Source of the DNA: Rhodococcus rhodnii
GTDB taxonomy: Bacteria > Actinomycetota > Actinomycetes > Mycobacteriales > Pseudonocardiaceae
Length of the DNA stretch: 64,000 bases
Direction: 5' to 3'
Assembly: GCA_000720375.1 (NCBI GenBank)
Contig: JOAA01000038.1
Location: 25,417 to 89,416, forward strand
Positions 48,616-56,769 of this stretch are shown piece after piece. Every line of letters begins with the position of its first letter. Position 1 is the stretch's first letter. The position numbers and the translations under genes are program-made. Under the pieces are notes generated by a model, which did not search any database, was not told the DNA's origin, and saw only the letters and a list, made by a program, of their open reading frames with translations.

Positions 48616-49716
48616 ATGACAAAGACTGAAGACGCGCCATCGCGAGCGCACCAGTTGCGGGCCTCGGTGCAACGCTTCGGCGGCCACCTCGCCGGCATGG
48701 TGATGCCCAACATCGGCGCATTCATCGCATGGGGCCTGATCACCGCGCTGTTCATCCCGTCGGGCTGGTTGCCGAACGCACAACTGGCCGAACTCGTCGA
48801 TCCGATGGTCAAGCTGCTGCTGCCGGTCCTGATCGGCTACACCGGCGGCCGCCTCGTGCACGGTCAACGCGGTGCGGTCGTCGGTGCCGTGGCCACCGTC
48901 GGTATCGCGGTCGGCGCGGACGTGCCGATGTTCCTCGGCGCCATGCTGGTCGGTCCGCTGACGGCGTACCTGCTGAAGCTGTGGGACAACTCGGTCGGCG
49001 AGAAGGTCGGCCCCGGTTTCAAGATGCTGGTCGACAACTTCAGCGCGGGCATCATCGGCGGTGCCATGGCCGTGCTGGGTTCGCTGGCGATCGGCCCGGT
49101 CGTCGAGGGCATCACCAAGGCGCTGGGCAACGGCGTGCAGTTCCTGCTCGACGCGCACCTGCTGCCGCTCGTGTCGGTGATCGTCGAGCCCGCGAAGGTG
49201 TTGTTCCTCAACAACGCCATCAACCACGGCGTGCTGTCCCCGTTGGGCGTCACTCATTCCGCGGAGACGGGCAAGGCCATCGAGTTCCTCATCGAACCGA
49301 ACCCTGGTCCTGGCCTGGGCATCCTGGTCGCGCTCGCACTGTTCGGCGCGCGGGCGGCACGGGCGACCGCACCCGGTGCGATCGTGATCCAGTTCCTCGG
49401 CGGGATCCACGAGATCTACTTCCCGTACATCCTCGCGGCGCCGCGGCTGATTCTGGCCGCCATCGCGGGTGGCGCGTCCGGCGTGCTCGTCTTCAGCATC
49501 TTCGGCGCGGGCCTGACCGCCACACCTTCGCCCGGCAGCATCTTCGCGGTACTCGCCGTGACACCCAAGGGTGGCTGGCTCGGTGTGCTCGCCGGTGTGG
49601 TGATCTCGGCGGCGGTGTCGTTCATCATCGCCTCCCTGTTGCTGAAGTTCGGCAGGGACGCGCGCAAGGCCGAACGTGAGCAGGAAGTCGCCAACGGCGG
49701 GACTGTCAAGTCCTGA
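48616..49716 (+). CDS. PTS enzyme IIC, mannitol/fructose type
   Basis: A 366-residue membrane permease with about eight hydrophobic segments, closest in pattern to MtlA: GGHLAGMVMPNIGAFIAWG, LFLNNAINHGVLSPLG and GGIHEIYFPYIL, the segments lining the sugar site. Unlike standard MtlA it has no fused EIIB; EIIB is the next gene. ATG 48616 follows AGGAAG; the in-frame GTG 48607 overlaps that site. It takes up a hexitol or related sugar with phosphorylation (inference). Confidence 0.9.
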   Translation: MTKTEDAPSRAHQLRASVQRFGGHLAGMVMPNIGAFIAWGLITALFIPSGWLPNAQLAELVDPMVKLLLPVLIGYTGGRLVHGQRGAVVGAVATVGIAVGADVPMFLGAMLVGPLTAYLLKLWDNSVGEKVGPGFKMLVDNFSAGIIGGAMAVLGSLAIGPVVEGITKALGNGVQFLLDAHLLPLVSVIVEPAKVLFLNNAINHGVLSPLGVTHSAETGKAIEFLIEPNPGPGLGILVALALFGARAARATAPGAIVIQFLGGIHEIYFPYILAAPRLILAAIAGGASGVLVFSIFGAGLTATPSPGSIFAVLAVTPKGGWLGVLAGVVISAAVSFIIASLLLKFGRDARKAEREQEVANGGTVKS

Positions 49717-49730
49717 AAGGAAAGCCTGAC

Positions 49731-50039
49731 ATGAGCAGCATCGAAGGGTCCGCGATCAAGAAGGTCGTCATCGCCTGCGACGCCGGGATGGGCAGCAGCG
49801 TGATGGTCGCGTCCCAGCTGGCCAAGCGGCTCAAGCCGTACAAGGTCTCGGTCACCCACACGCCGGTCAACGACATCCCGCAGGACGCGGATGTCGTGCT
49901 GTGCCAGACGACGCTGCTGGCCAGGGCACGCAAGACCACGGGAGAAACCGTCGTACTCGGGTTCCAGAGCTTCCTCGGCGACCCGGTGTTCGACAGGGTC
50001 GAGGCCGCGATACGGGACGGTGGGTCACTTGCCGACTGA
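49731..50039 (+). CDS. PTS enzyme IIB, mannitol type
   Basis: The 102-residue protein has the EIIB P-loop-like active site VVIACDAGMGSSVM with phosphocysteine C16. It is a free-standing version of the domain that is normally fused to MtlA. It receives phosphate from the EIIA encoded next and passes it to the sugar bound in EIIC. It lies 14 bp after the EIIC gene, and its end overlaps the EIIA start. Confidence 0.92.
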   Translation: MSSIEGSAIKKVVIACDAGMGSSVMVASQLAKRLKPYKVSVTHTPVNDIPQDADVVLCQTTLLARARKTTGETVVLGFQSFLGDPVFDRVEAAIRDGGSLAD

Positions 50040-50487
50040 GCGGACCTCGCTGCTCACCGCCGAAGGCATCCACCTCGGCCGCACCGCGAAGGACCGAGCG
50101 GACGCGATCGACCAGTGCGGTCGCGCCCTGCTCGAGCTCGGTGCGGTCGAGGCGGAGTACCTGCCGGCGATGCACGAACGTGAGGAGTCGTTGTCGACCT
50201 TCATCGGTGAAGGCGTCGCGATTCCCCATGGCACGGATCAGGGACGTCAGTACGTGAAACGCACGACGCTCGTGGTCCTGCAGTTCCCCGATGGCGTGGA
50301 GTGGGGTCCCGGCAACACGGTCCAGCTGTGCGTCGGCATCGCGGCGAACGGATCCGAGCAGGTCGGGATCCTGTCCGCGCTGGCCCAGGTGCTGATGGAC
50401 GGCGAGAAGGCCGCCAAGTTGCGGCAGGCGGCCGACGCCGGGACGGTGCTGGACCTGCTGCAGTCGATCGACGAGGAGAAGGACTAG
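50020..50487 (+). CDS. PTS enzyme IIA, mannitol type
   Basis: This 155-residue protein contains the EIIA(Mtl/Fru) site GVAIPHGTDQGR with phosphohistidine H70, followed by the LVVLQFPDGVEW strand. It takes phosphate from HPr and gives it to EIIB. GTG 50020 is used; TTG 50029 is also in frame and a little better spaced to GGTGGG. Either start overlaps the EIIB stop. Its TAG shares a base with the following GTG. Confidence 0.9.
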   Translation: MGHLPTERTSLLTAEGIHLGRTAKDRADAIDQCGRALLELGAVEAEYLPAMHEREESLSTFIGEGVAIPHGTDQGRQYVKRTTLVVLQFPDGVEWGPGNTVQLCVGIAANGSEQVGILSALAQVLMDGEKAAKLRQAADAGTVLDLLQSIDEEKD

Positions 50488-51527
50488 TGAAGGTCGCGCG
50501 CTTCTACGCGCCAGGGGACATCCGCATCGAACAGGCGCCCGAGCCGTCGGCGGGGCCCGACGAGCTCAAGCTGAAGGTGCACAACTGTTCCACGTGCGGA
50601 ACGGACCTGAAGATCTTCCGGCACGGGCACCACCACATCGACCCGCCCCGGGTGATCGGCCACGAGATCGCGGGCGAGGTCGTCGAGGTCGGCTCGAATG
50701 TCGACGGCTGGCAGCCGGGCGACCGCGTGCAGGTGATCGCCGCGATTCCGTGCGGTGAGTGCCCGGACTGCAAGCGCGGTTGGATGACCATCTGCCCGAA
50801 CCAGCGGTCAATGGGCTACCACTACGACGGTGGCTTCGCCGAGTACATGATCGTCCCGCACGCGGTGCTCAAAGTGGACGGTGTGAACCGGATCCCGGAC
50901 TCGCTGTCGTACGCGGAAGCCTCGGTGGCGGAACCGTTCGCGTGTGTCCTCAACGGACAGGAGCTGGCTCGCGTCGGCGAAGGCGACACGGTCGTCGTGG
51001 TCGGCGCCGGGCCGATCGGCTGCCTGCACGTCCGGCTCGCCCGCGCTCGTGGCGCGGAGGCCGTGTACCTCGTCGAGTTGTCACGTCAACGCCTGGAGAT
51101 GGCCGCGGGACTGGTCAAACCGGACGCGGCGATCTGCTCGACGGACGTCGACCCCATCGAGGAAGTGCTGCGCCTGACCGACGGCCGGGGCGTCGACGTG
51201 GTGATCACGGCCGCAGCCGCGGGCAAAGCGCAGGAAGACGGCCTCAAGATGGCCGCGAGGCGCGGCCGCATCAGCTTCTTCGGCGGCCTGCCCAAGGACA
51301 ACCCGATCATCGCCTGCGACTCCAACCTCGTGCACTACCGCGAGCTGACGATCGTGGGCGCCAACGGCTCAAGCCCTTCGCACAACAAACAAGCGCTAGA
51401 GCTCATCGCGTCCGGCGCGGTGCCGGTCGACGACCTGATCACGCACCGGATGCCCCTGGACGGCGTGCTCGACGCGATCCACACGGTGAGCACCGGCGAG
51501 GCCATCAAGGTGACAATCGAACCGTAA
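50487..51527 (+). CDS. Zinc-dependent polyol(-phosphate) dehydrogenase, MDR family
   Basis: A 346-residue medium-chain dehydrogenase with catalytic-zinc residues C37 (STCGTD) and H59-E60 (IGHEIAGEVVEVG), four structural-zinc cysteines in PCGECPDCKRGWMTIC, and a Rossmann loop VVVGAGPIGCLHVRLA. It resembles sorbitol dehydrogenase and galactitol-1-phosphate 5-dehydrogenase (GatD). Being the last gene of a PTS operon, it most likely oxidises the hexitol phosphate made on uptake, giving a ketose phosphate for the PfkB kinase. The GTG overlaps the EIIA stop (TAGTG). Confidence 0.88.
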   Translation: MKVARFYAPGDIRIEQAPEPSAGPDELKLKVHNCSTCGTDLKIFRHGHHHIDPPRVIGHEIAGEVVEVGSNVDGWQPGDRVQVIAAIPCGECPDCKRGWMTICPNQRSMGYHYDGGFAEYMIVPHAVLKVDGVNRIPDSLSYAEASVAEPFACVLNGQELARVGEGDTVVVVGAGPIGCLHVRLARARGAEAVYLVELSRQRLEMAAGLVKPDAAICSTDVDPIEEVLRLTDGRGVDVVITAAAAGKAQEDGLKMAARRGRISFFGGLPKDNPIIACDSNLVHYRELTIVGANGSSPSHNKQALELIASGAVPVDDLITHRMPLDGVLDAIHTVSTGEAIKVTIEP

Positions 51528-51562
51528 GGAATCTCCCGGCGGCCACCGGGGTTGACCTGGAC

Positions 51563-52309
51563 ATGGAAGCTCGTGGACGAGTCAAGATCGAACCGGGCAC
51601 CAAGCGTGTCCGGGTCTACCTCGGTGGTGCACTGGTCGCGGACACGTTGGCGCCGGTGTACGTGTGGGAGGTTCCGTACTATCCCGCCTACTACATTCCG
51701 CGCGCCGACGTGAAGGTCGAGCTGATCGCCTCGGGCAACACCGACCGCTCCCCCTCACGCGGCGAAGCGACCTTGTACACCGTCAAATCGGGCGACAAGG
51801 AAGCGGTGGACGCGGCCCGGATCTACCCGGACTCGCCCTTGGAAGAGCTGCGTGACCTGGTCCGGTTCGACTTCGCCGCGATGGACGCGTGGTTCGAGGA
51901 GGACGAGGAGATCTACGTCCACCCGCGCAGTCCGTACACGCGGGTCGACGTCCTGGGCAGCTCACGGCACGTTCGCGTGGAGATCGACGGGGTGAGCGTC
52001 GCCGAGTCGGCCAACGCGCGGCTGCTGTTCGAAACCGGCCTGCCGACCAGGTACTACCTGCCGAAAACCGCGGTCCGGATGGATCTTCTCGAGCCGAGTG
52101 CCACCCACACGGCATGCCCGTACAAGGGTGAGGCGTCGTACTACTCGGTGCGTGTCGGGGACAAGCTGCACGAGGACGTCGTGTGGTACTACGACACTCC
52201 CCTGCCCGAGAGCCAGAAGATCCAAGGCATGGTGGCGTTCTACAACGAAAAAGTTGACACCTTTGTGGACGGGGTGCTCCAGCCGAGGCCGAAAACTCAC
52301 TTCTCGTGA
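51563..52309 (+). CDS. Tandem DUF427 protein
   Basis: This 248-residue protein consists of two DUF427 domains: an N-terminal copy (about 5-120, with VKIEPGTKRVRVYLGGALVADT and YYIPRADVK) and a C-terminal copy (about 120-240, with SSRHVRVEIDGVSVAESANARLLFETGLPTRYYLP and CPYKGEASYYSV). DUF427 folds into a small beta-rich tower; its role is unknown. It lies 35 bp after the dehydrogenase gene on the same strand but is probably not part of the PTS pathway. Confidence 0.88.
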   Translation: MEARGRVKIEPGTKRVRVYLGGALVADTLAPVYVWEVPYYPAYYIPRADVKVELIASGNTDRSPSRGEATLYTVKSGDKEAVDAARIYPDSPLEELRDLVRFDFAAMDAWFEEDEEIYVHPRSPYTRVDVLGSSRHVRVEIDGVSVAESANARLLFETGLPTRYYLPKTAVRMDLLEPSATHTACPYKGEASYYSVRVGDKLHEDVVWYYDTPLPESQKIQGMVAFYNEKVDTFVDGVLQPRPKTHFS

Positions 52310-52426
52310 CCGATCGAGCGTCCCTTTTGGCCTAACCACCCGGTTGTGGGCTGAACTCCACTGTGGACGTGACCACTTCCTTCTAGCGTTCTGCCTCGGG
52401 AGCGCACCGGGAGGAAGAAGGTCTTT

Positions 52427-52894
52427 ATGGGTGACATGTCACGCCGGGTCGCGCTGATGGGCGTACCGGCGGCAGCGGCGGGAACACTGGCGGTCCAGGC
52501 CCCTGGCACGACTGAGCTGTCGTTCACGGCGACCCGGTCGAAGAACACGCTTCCGCTCAGCCCGCCGCTGGGCGCGCCGTTCATCATCTACCTGGCTCTG
52601 CGGGATCCCGTGGGCAGCTCGATCGGCGACGGCTCGCTCACCGCGATGGTGGTCGACCTGATTCCGGATGTGCCACCGAAGATCGTCATCCAGCTGAAGG
52701 TGATCTTCCGGCTGGCCGATGGGGAGATCCACGCCAGCGGCATGCAGATCCGGCAGGTGCCCGAGCCCGGCAAGCTGCATCCGTTGGCGATCACCGGTGG
52801 CACACGCGCCTATGCCTCTGCACGCGGCGAAGGAACTGTCGAGCACGTGACCGCCGATGTCTCCGCGATCACGCTTCGGGTGGTAACCGACTGA
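52427..52894 (+). CDS. Secreted or membrane-anchored AOC-barrel/dirigent-like protein
   Basis: The 155-residue protein has a short Arg-Arg start and hydrophobic VALMGVPAAAAGTLAVQA, a Tat- or Sec-like signal. The remaining 125 residues are strand-rich and end AITGGTRAYASARGEGTVEH, the motif common to allene-oxide-cyclase-like and dirigent barrels. No active site can be assigned. ATG 52427 follows AGAAGG. A perfect 20-bp hairpin follows its stop. Confidence 0.65.
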   Translation: MGDMSRRVALMGVPAAAAGTLAVQAPGTTELSFTATRSKNTLPLSPPLGAPFIIYLALRDPVGSSIGDGSLTAMVVDLIPDVPPKIVIQLKVIFRLADGEIHASGMQIRQVPEPGKLHPLAITGGTRAYASARGEGTVEHVTADVSAITLRVVTD

Positions 52895-52903
52895 TGTGAA
52901 CGT

Positions 52904-52945
52904 CGTGAGTGTTTCGGCCGGTTAGAACCGGCCGAAACACTCACG
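52904..52945. terminator. Perfect 20-bp-stem bidirectional terminator
   Basis: The arms 52904-52923 and 52926-52945 are perfectly complementary, with a nominal 2-base loop (TTAGAA in practice). It sits between the ends of two convergent genes, 9 bp after one stop and 8 bp before the other. The stem sequence has AAACACTCACG on both sides, so it can end transcription from either direction. Confidence 0.85.
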
Positions 52946-52953
52946 AGGGCTGA

Positions 52954-53775
52954 TCAGCCGAAGGTGTCCGGGTGCGGACCGGTGCGCTCGTTCTTGTCCA
53001 GTGTGGACAGCTCGGTCATGTCCGCGTCGGCCAGTTCGAAGTCGAACAGCTCGAGGTTCTCCTTGATCCGCGCCGGGGTCACCGACTTCGGGATCACCAC
53101 GTTGCCGAGCTGCAGGTGCCAGCGCAGCACGACCTGGGCGGGCGTCCGGCCGACCCGCTTGGAGATCGCCACGACCGTCGGGTGCGTCAGCAGGTCACCG
53201 CCCTTGGCCAGCGGGCTCCACGCCTCGGTCGCGATGCCCAGCTTGGTGTGCACCTCGCGAAGCTCGTTCTGCTGGAGGTACGGGTGCAGCTCGACCTGGT
53301 TGACCGCGGGGACCCGGCCGGCCTCGTTGATGATGTGCTCGAGGTGGGACGGCTGGAAGTTCGACACACCGATGGCGCTGACGCGGCCTTCGTCGGCCAG
53401 CCTGATCAGGGCCTTCCAGCTGTCGACGTAGCGGTTCTGCTTCGGCGCCGGCCAGTGGATCAAGTAGAGGTCCAGGTAGTCCAGGCCGAGCAACGACATG
53501 CTCTTGTCGAACGCGCGCAGCGTCTCGTCGTAGCCCTGGTCGGCATTCCACAGTTTGGTGGTGATGAACAGTTGTTCCCGTGGGAGTCCAGCAATCGCTT
53601 TGCCGACGCCTTCCTCGTTGCCGTAGGCCGCGGCGGTGTCGATGCTGCGGTATCCGGCGTCGAGCGCGGCGGTGACCGCGTCGAACGTCTCCGCTTCGGG
53701 TACCTGGAACACGCCGAAGCCGACCTGCGGCATGGCCACGCCGTTGTTGAGCTTGATGGTTGGGATGTCCGGCAC
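52954..53775 (-). CDS. Aldo/keto reductase
   Basis: This 273-residue TIM-barrel NADPH oxidoreductase has the catalytic tetrad in DAGYRSIDTAAAYGNE (Asp, Tyr), LFITTKLWN (Lys) and DLYLIHWPAP (His). The cofactor loop KSVTPARIKENLELF is typical of the AKR5/2,5-diketo-gluconate reductase group. The substrate is broad and unassigned. It is divergent from the DJ-1 family gene. Confidence 0.93.
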   Translation of the reverse strand: MPDIPTIKLNNGVAMPQVGFGVFQVPEAETFDAVTAALDAGYRSIDTAAAYGNEEGVGKAIAGLPREQLFITTKLWNADQGYDETLRAFDKSMSLLGLDYLDLYLIHWPAPKQNRYVDSWKALIRLADEGRVSAIGVSNFQPSHLEHIINEAGRVPAVNQVELHPYLQQNELREVHTKLGIATEAWSPLAKGGDLLTHPTVVAISKRVGRTPAQVVLRWHLQLGNVVIPKSVTPARIKENLELFDFELADADMTELSTLDKNERTGPHPDTFG

Positions 53776-53905
53776 GATGATCCTTTCAGCACGACTACCG
53801 GCGTAAGCAATATTTGCAGACGCCTCGTATCTTACAACATCCGGATTGGCCGCAACCGTGGCCGAGATGTCCGAAAAGTCCGTTCGGCGGCGATACGGTC
53901 AAGGT

Positions 53906-54574
53906 ATGCAGATCGCATTCGTTGTTTACCCAGGAATGACGGCCCTAGACGCGATCGGGCCGTATGAACTTCTACGCTCGATCCCGAACTCGGAGATCCG
54001 GTTCGTGGCCCCCGCGCCAGGCAAGATCGTCACGGACAGTGGTGTGCTCGTCCTCGGCGCCACGCATTCGTTCGACGAGACCCCGTCACCCGACATCGTC
54101 CTCGTCCCCGGCGGCTCCAACGGCACGGTCGGCGCGATGAACGACAAGGCGCTGATCTCGTGGCTGCAGGCGGTGCATCCCAAGACGGCGTGGACGACCT
54201 CGGTGTGTTCCGGCGCGTTGATCCTGGCGATGGCCGGGTTGCTGCAGGGCGTTCCCGCCACGACCCACTGGGTCTGCCAGGAGGTGCTGGGGTCGATGGG
54301 CGCGATTCCCCAGCCGGACAAGCGAATCGTGCACGCGGGCAAGATCGTCACCGCTGCGGGCGTGTCGGCGGGAATCGACTTGGCGTTGTGGCTCATCGGC
54401 GAGATCTGCGGCCCGGACCAGGCCAAGCGTTCCCAGGTGGAGATCGAGTACGATCCGCAGCCGCCGTACGACGCGGGACATCCCAGCAAGATCAGCCCGG
54501 AAATGCTGGAGGAAGTCCGAAGCAAGCTCATCGCCGACGCACAGAAGGCCACGGTGGCCACGACTTCCTGGTAG
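53906..54574 (+). CDS. DJ-1/PfpI-superfamily protein (isonitrile hydratase-like)
   Basis: The 222-residue protein has the PfpI/ThiJ fold: MQIAFVVYPGMTALDAIGPYELL with the conserved Glu (E21), the nucleophile elbow TTSVCSGALILAMAGLL (C101), and ATTHWVC after it. The spacing matches isonitrile hydratase InhA-like proteins rather than proteases. ATG 53906 follows AAGG and starts the fold directly. The activity is inferred from fold only. Confidence 0.87.
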   Translation: MQIAFVVYPGMTALDAIGPYELLRSIPNSEIRFVAPAPGKIVTDSGVLVLGATHSFDETPSPDIVLVPGGSNGTVGAMNDKALISWLQAVHPKTAWTTSVCSGALILAMAGLLQGVPATTHWVCQEVLGSMGAIPQPDKRIVHAGKIVTAAGVSAGIDLALWLIGEICGPDQAKRSQVEIEYDPQPPYDAGHPSKISPEMLEEVRSKLIADAQKATVATTSW

Positions 54575-54641
54575 CAGACCTGCCCATAAGGCCGCGCGAT
54601 CTTCAGTAGCCAGCTGATGTGCTGGCGGGGTACGAACGGTT

Positions 54642-55844
54642 ATGCGCCGAATAGTCATCGTGGGGGCCGGCCAAGCGGGGATGTTGCTTGCGTTGGGGCT
54701 TCAGCAGCACGGATACGAGATCACGGTCGTGACCGAGCGGGACGCGGACACGATCCGGACTGGGCGTGTGCTGTCGAACCAGTGCATGTTCGACAATGCG
54801 CTGCGGTTCGAGCGGCAACAAGGGTTGAACTTCTGGGACGACCGGGCACCGACCGTCGATGGGGTGGCATTTCGGGCAGCCGCGGGCATCCAGTGGGAAT
54901 CGCCGCTGGACAACCCGGGCCAGTCCGTCGACCAGCGGCTCAAGATGTCCGACTGGCTCACCGAATTCGCCGACCGCGGCGGGGAGATCCGGTTGCAGCG
55001 AGTCGGTCCGGACGACCTCGAGGAGCTGGCACGGGAGTTCGAGCTCGTCCTCGTGGCCGCGGGCCGGGGGCCGCAGTTCGCGAAGCTGTTCGCTCGTAAC
55101 GACGAACTGTCGCCGTTCACCGAGCCGCAACGGGCGATCTCGCTGCTGTACTTGAAGACCACAGGACAGGAGTACCAGGGCGTCGCGTTCGCACTCGGTC
55201 CCGACGGCGAGTTCTTCCACCTTCCACTGTTGAGTGTGGACGGTGTCAGGTGTGGCATCTACTTCTCCGGCATCCCCGGCGGTCCGCTGGACTGCTGGGA
55301 CGTCGCCGACGCCGAGGATTTCTTCGAGCGGGCCGAAAAGGCCTTGCAACGGCACTTCCCGTGGCTCGCGCCGATCATGGCGGACGCCGAACCCGGTGGC
55401 CCGCTTGACTTCCTCACTGGGCGGATCACTCCGGTCGTGCGTGATCCCGTTGGCACGCTTGACTCCGGCGCGAAGGTGCTGGCGATGGGCGACACCGCGG
55501 TCACCAACGACCCGATCGCGGGTCAGGGCGCGAACATGGCCGCGCACTGCGCTGCCGCGTACCAGAAAACCATTCTGGAACAGGGCGACAAGCCGTTCGA
55601 CGAGCAGTTCATGCGGCTCGGGTTCCAGCGGTTCTGGGAGACCGGGCAGCACGCGACCCGCTTCTCCAACGACCTGCTGCGGCCGCCGCCAGCGCACGTC
55701 CTGGCTACTTTGGCGACGGCACAACAGGTCCCGGAAGTCGCGCACCGGTTCGCGCAGCTGTTCAACGACCCCACCGACTACACCGGCTGGCTCACCGACG
55801 AACAAGCGGCGATGCACTACATCCAGGAAGCCACGGCCCGCTGA
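54642..55844 (+). CDS. Styrene/indole-monooxygenase-like FAD oxygenase (StyA type)
   Basis: A 400-residue group E-type flavoprotein monooxygenase: GxGxxG dinucleotide loop IVIVGAGQAGMLLALGL, a NQCMFDNALRFERQQGLNFWDDRAP segment typical of the StyA family, and a C-terminal GDTAVTNDPIAGQGANMA. StyA enzymes epoxidise styrene or indole with FADH2 from StyB. No StyB reductase gene lies next to it, so it must use another reductase, for example the FMN reductase elsewhere. The start is ATG 54642. Confidence 0.85.
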   Translation: MRRIVIVGAGQAGMLLALGLQQHGYEITVVTERDADTIRTGRVLSNQCMFDNALRFERQQGLNFWDDRAPTVDGVAFRAAAGIQWESPLDNPGQSVDQRLKMSDWLTEFADRGGEIRLQRVGPDDLEELAREFELVLVAAGRGPQFAKLFARNDELSPFTEPQRAISLLYLKTTGQEYQGVAFALGPDGEFFHLPLLSVDGVRCGIYFSGIPGGPLDCWDVADAEDFFERAEKALQRHFPWLAPIMADAEPGGPLDFLTGRITPVVRDPVGTLDSGAKVLAMGDTAVTNDPIAGQGANMAAHCAAAYQKTILEQGDKPFDEQFMRLGFQRFWETGQHATRFSNDLLRPPPAHVLATLATAQQVPEVAHRFAQLFNDPTDYTGWLTDEQAAMHYIQEATAR

Positions 55845-55849
55845 AAGCC

Positions 55850-55993
55850 GTGTCCACCATTCCGGCACAGCGTGTCCACCATTCCGGCACGGTGAAATTC
55901 CCCTAGCGGCCGCGGGCCGGGAATTTCACTGTGCCGGAATGTGTATTTCATGGTGCAGGAACGGTGGACACGGGGTGCTGGAAAGGTGGACAC
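55850..55993. repeat. Nested repeat array between convergent genes
   Basis: Two direct 19-bp repeats (55850-55868 and 55872-55890, GTGTCCACCATTCCGGCAC) are followed by an inner 22-bp hairpin with one mismatch (55881-55902 pairing with 55919-55940). Two inverted, slightly degenerate copies of the 19-mer follow (55953-55971 and 55975-55993). The whole could fold into one large cruciform or stem. It lies between the end of the StyA-like gene and the DUF4255 gene, so bidirectional termination is likely. Confidence 0.75.
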
Positions 55994-56001
55994 GGCGGGG
56001 G

Positions 56002-56769
56002 TTAGCGGCGCTTTTTGAACTCGACTGGGCCGGTCGGGGGGATTTCGCCTCTGGGCTTTCCGTTCACCGTGACCTTGTCGCCGACTTCGGCTGGGACGAG
56101 GAACTTGCCTTCCTCGTCGGTCTCGGCCGCGCCGTGCGGTGTGGACACGACAGCTCCGGGGTCTGTCTGGCCCGCGACCCACATCCGCTCCTCGGACACC
56201 GATTCCCCGTTGTTGGACGTGATGATCGCGAAGCGCTGCACGGGCGGGCCGGCAGGCACCAGCAGTGCACTGTCCACTGTGGCGGTCACGGTGATGTCCA
56301 GTCCTGGCTTCAGTTGACCGCCCAACGCGGACCAGAAGTCGGAGTTGTCCCGTTCGCCGCCCGTCGCGATGGAAATACCTGGCACCGGTGTCACCTTGTC
56401 GTAGGGCGACTGCAGGTACTGCGCCTCGATTTCGGTGTGCATCAACAAAGCCGTCAACGTCGCGCCTAGCAACGAGTGCTCGTCGCGCATATCCGATGTC
56501 CAGGCTGTCACGAGGTAGCGGCAGTCCACTCTGGGCAGTGGGGGTCGGCGGTGTGGCCTGCCGTTCTCGTCGTGCACGGTCTCCAGGCCGTACTCGCGCT
56601 CGGACACGTTGCGGCGCACGTCCCACAGGTACAGGTTCACCGTCGGCCGCGAGACGCGGGCCGACCAGTCCTTGTCCGGCGCGTCGAACGAGATGTCGAT
56701 CTCACGCTTGGGCAAGGGCACGACCGCACGCAGGAACTCCTCAAGGGACTCGTCAAGCAGGTTCAGCAT
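56002..56769 (-). CDS. DUF4255 protein (contractile-injection-system associated, Pvc16/Afp16 type)
   Basis: This protein of about 255 residues begins MLNLLDESLEEFLRAVVPLP and contains IDISFDAPDKDWSARVSRPTVNLYLWDVRRN, the DUF4255/Pvc16 N-terminal signature, then a strand-rich C-terminal region (about 150-255) like a small Ig-type domain. In extracellular contractile injection systems this protein caps or terminates the tail. It overlaps the AAA+ gene. No sheath, tube or baseplate gene is in the window. The start may also be ATG 56781. Confidence 0.85.
   Translation of the reverse strand: MLNLLDESLEEFLRAVVPLPKREIDISFDAPDKDWSARVSRPTVNLYLWDVRRNVSEREYGLETVHDENGRPHRRPPLPRVDCRYLVTAWTSDMRDEHSLLGATLTALLMHTEIEAQYLQSPYDKVTPVPGISIATGGERDNSDFWSALGGQLKPGLDITVTATVDSALLVPAGPPVQRFAIITSNNGESVSEERMWVAGQTDPGAVVSTPHGAAETDEEGKFLVPAEVGDKVTVNGKPRGEIPPTGPVEFKKRR

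Noticed and set aside
48079..49410. A 443-codon minus-strand frame opposite the PTS EIIC gene
   Set aside because: Gln/His/Arg-rich shadow of a membrane protein gene, with no recognisable domain.
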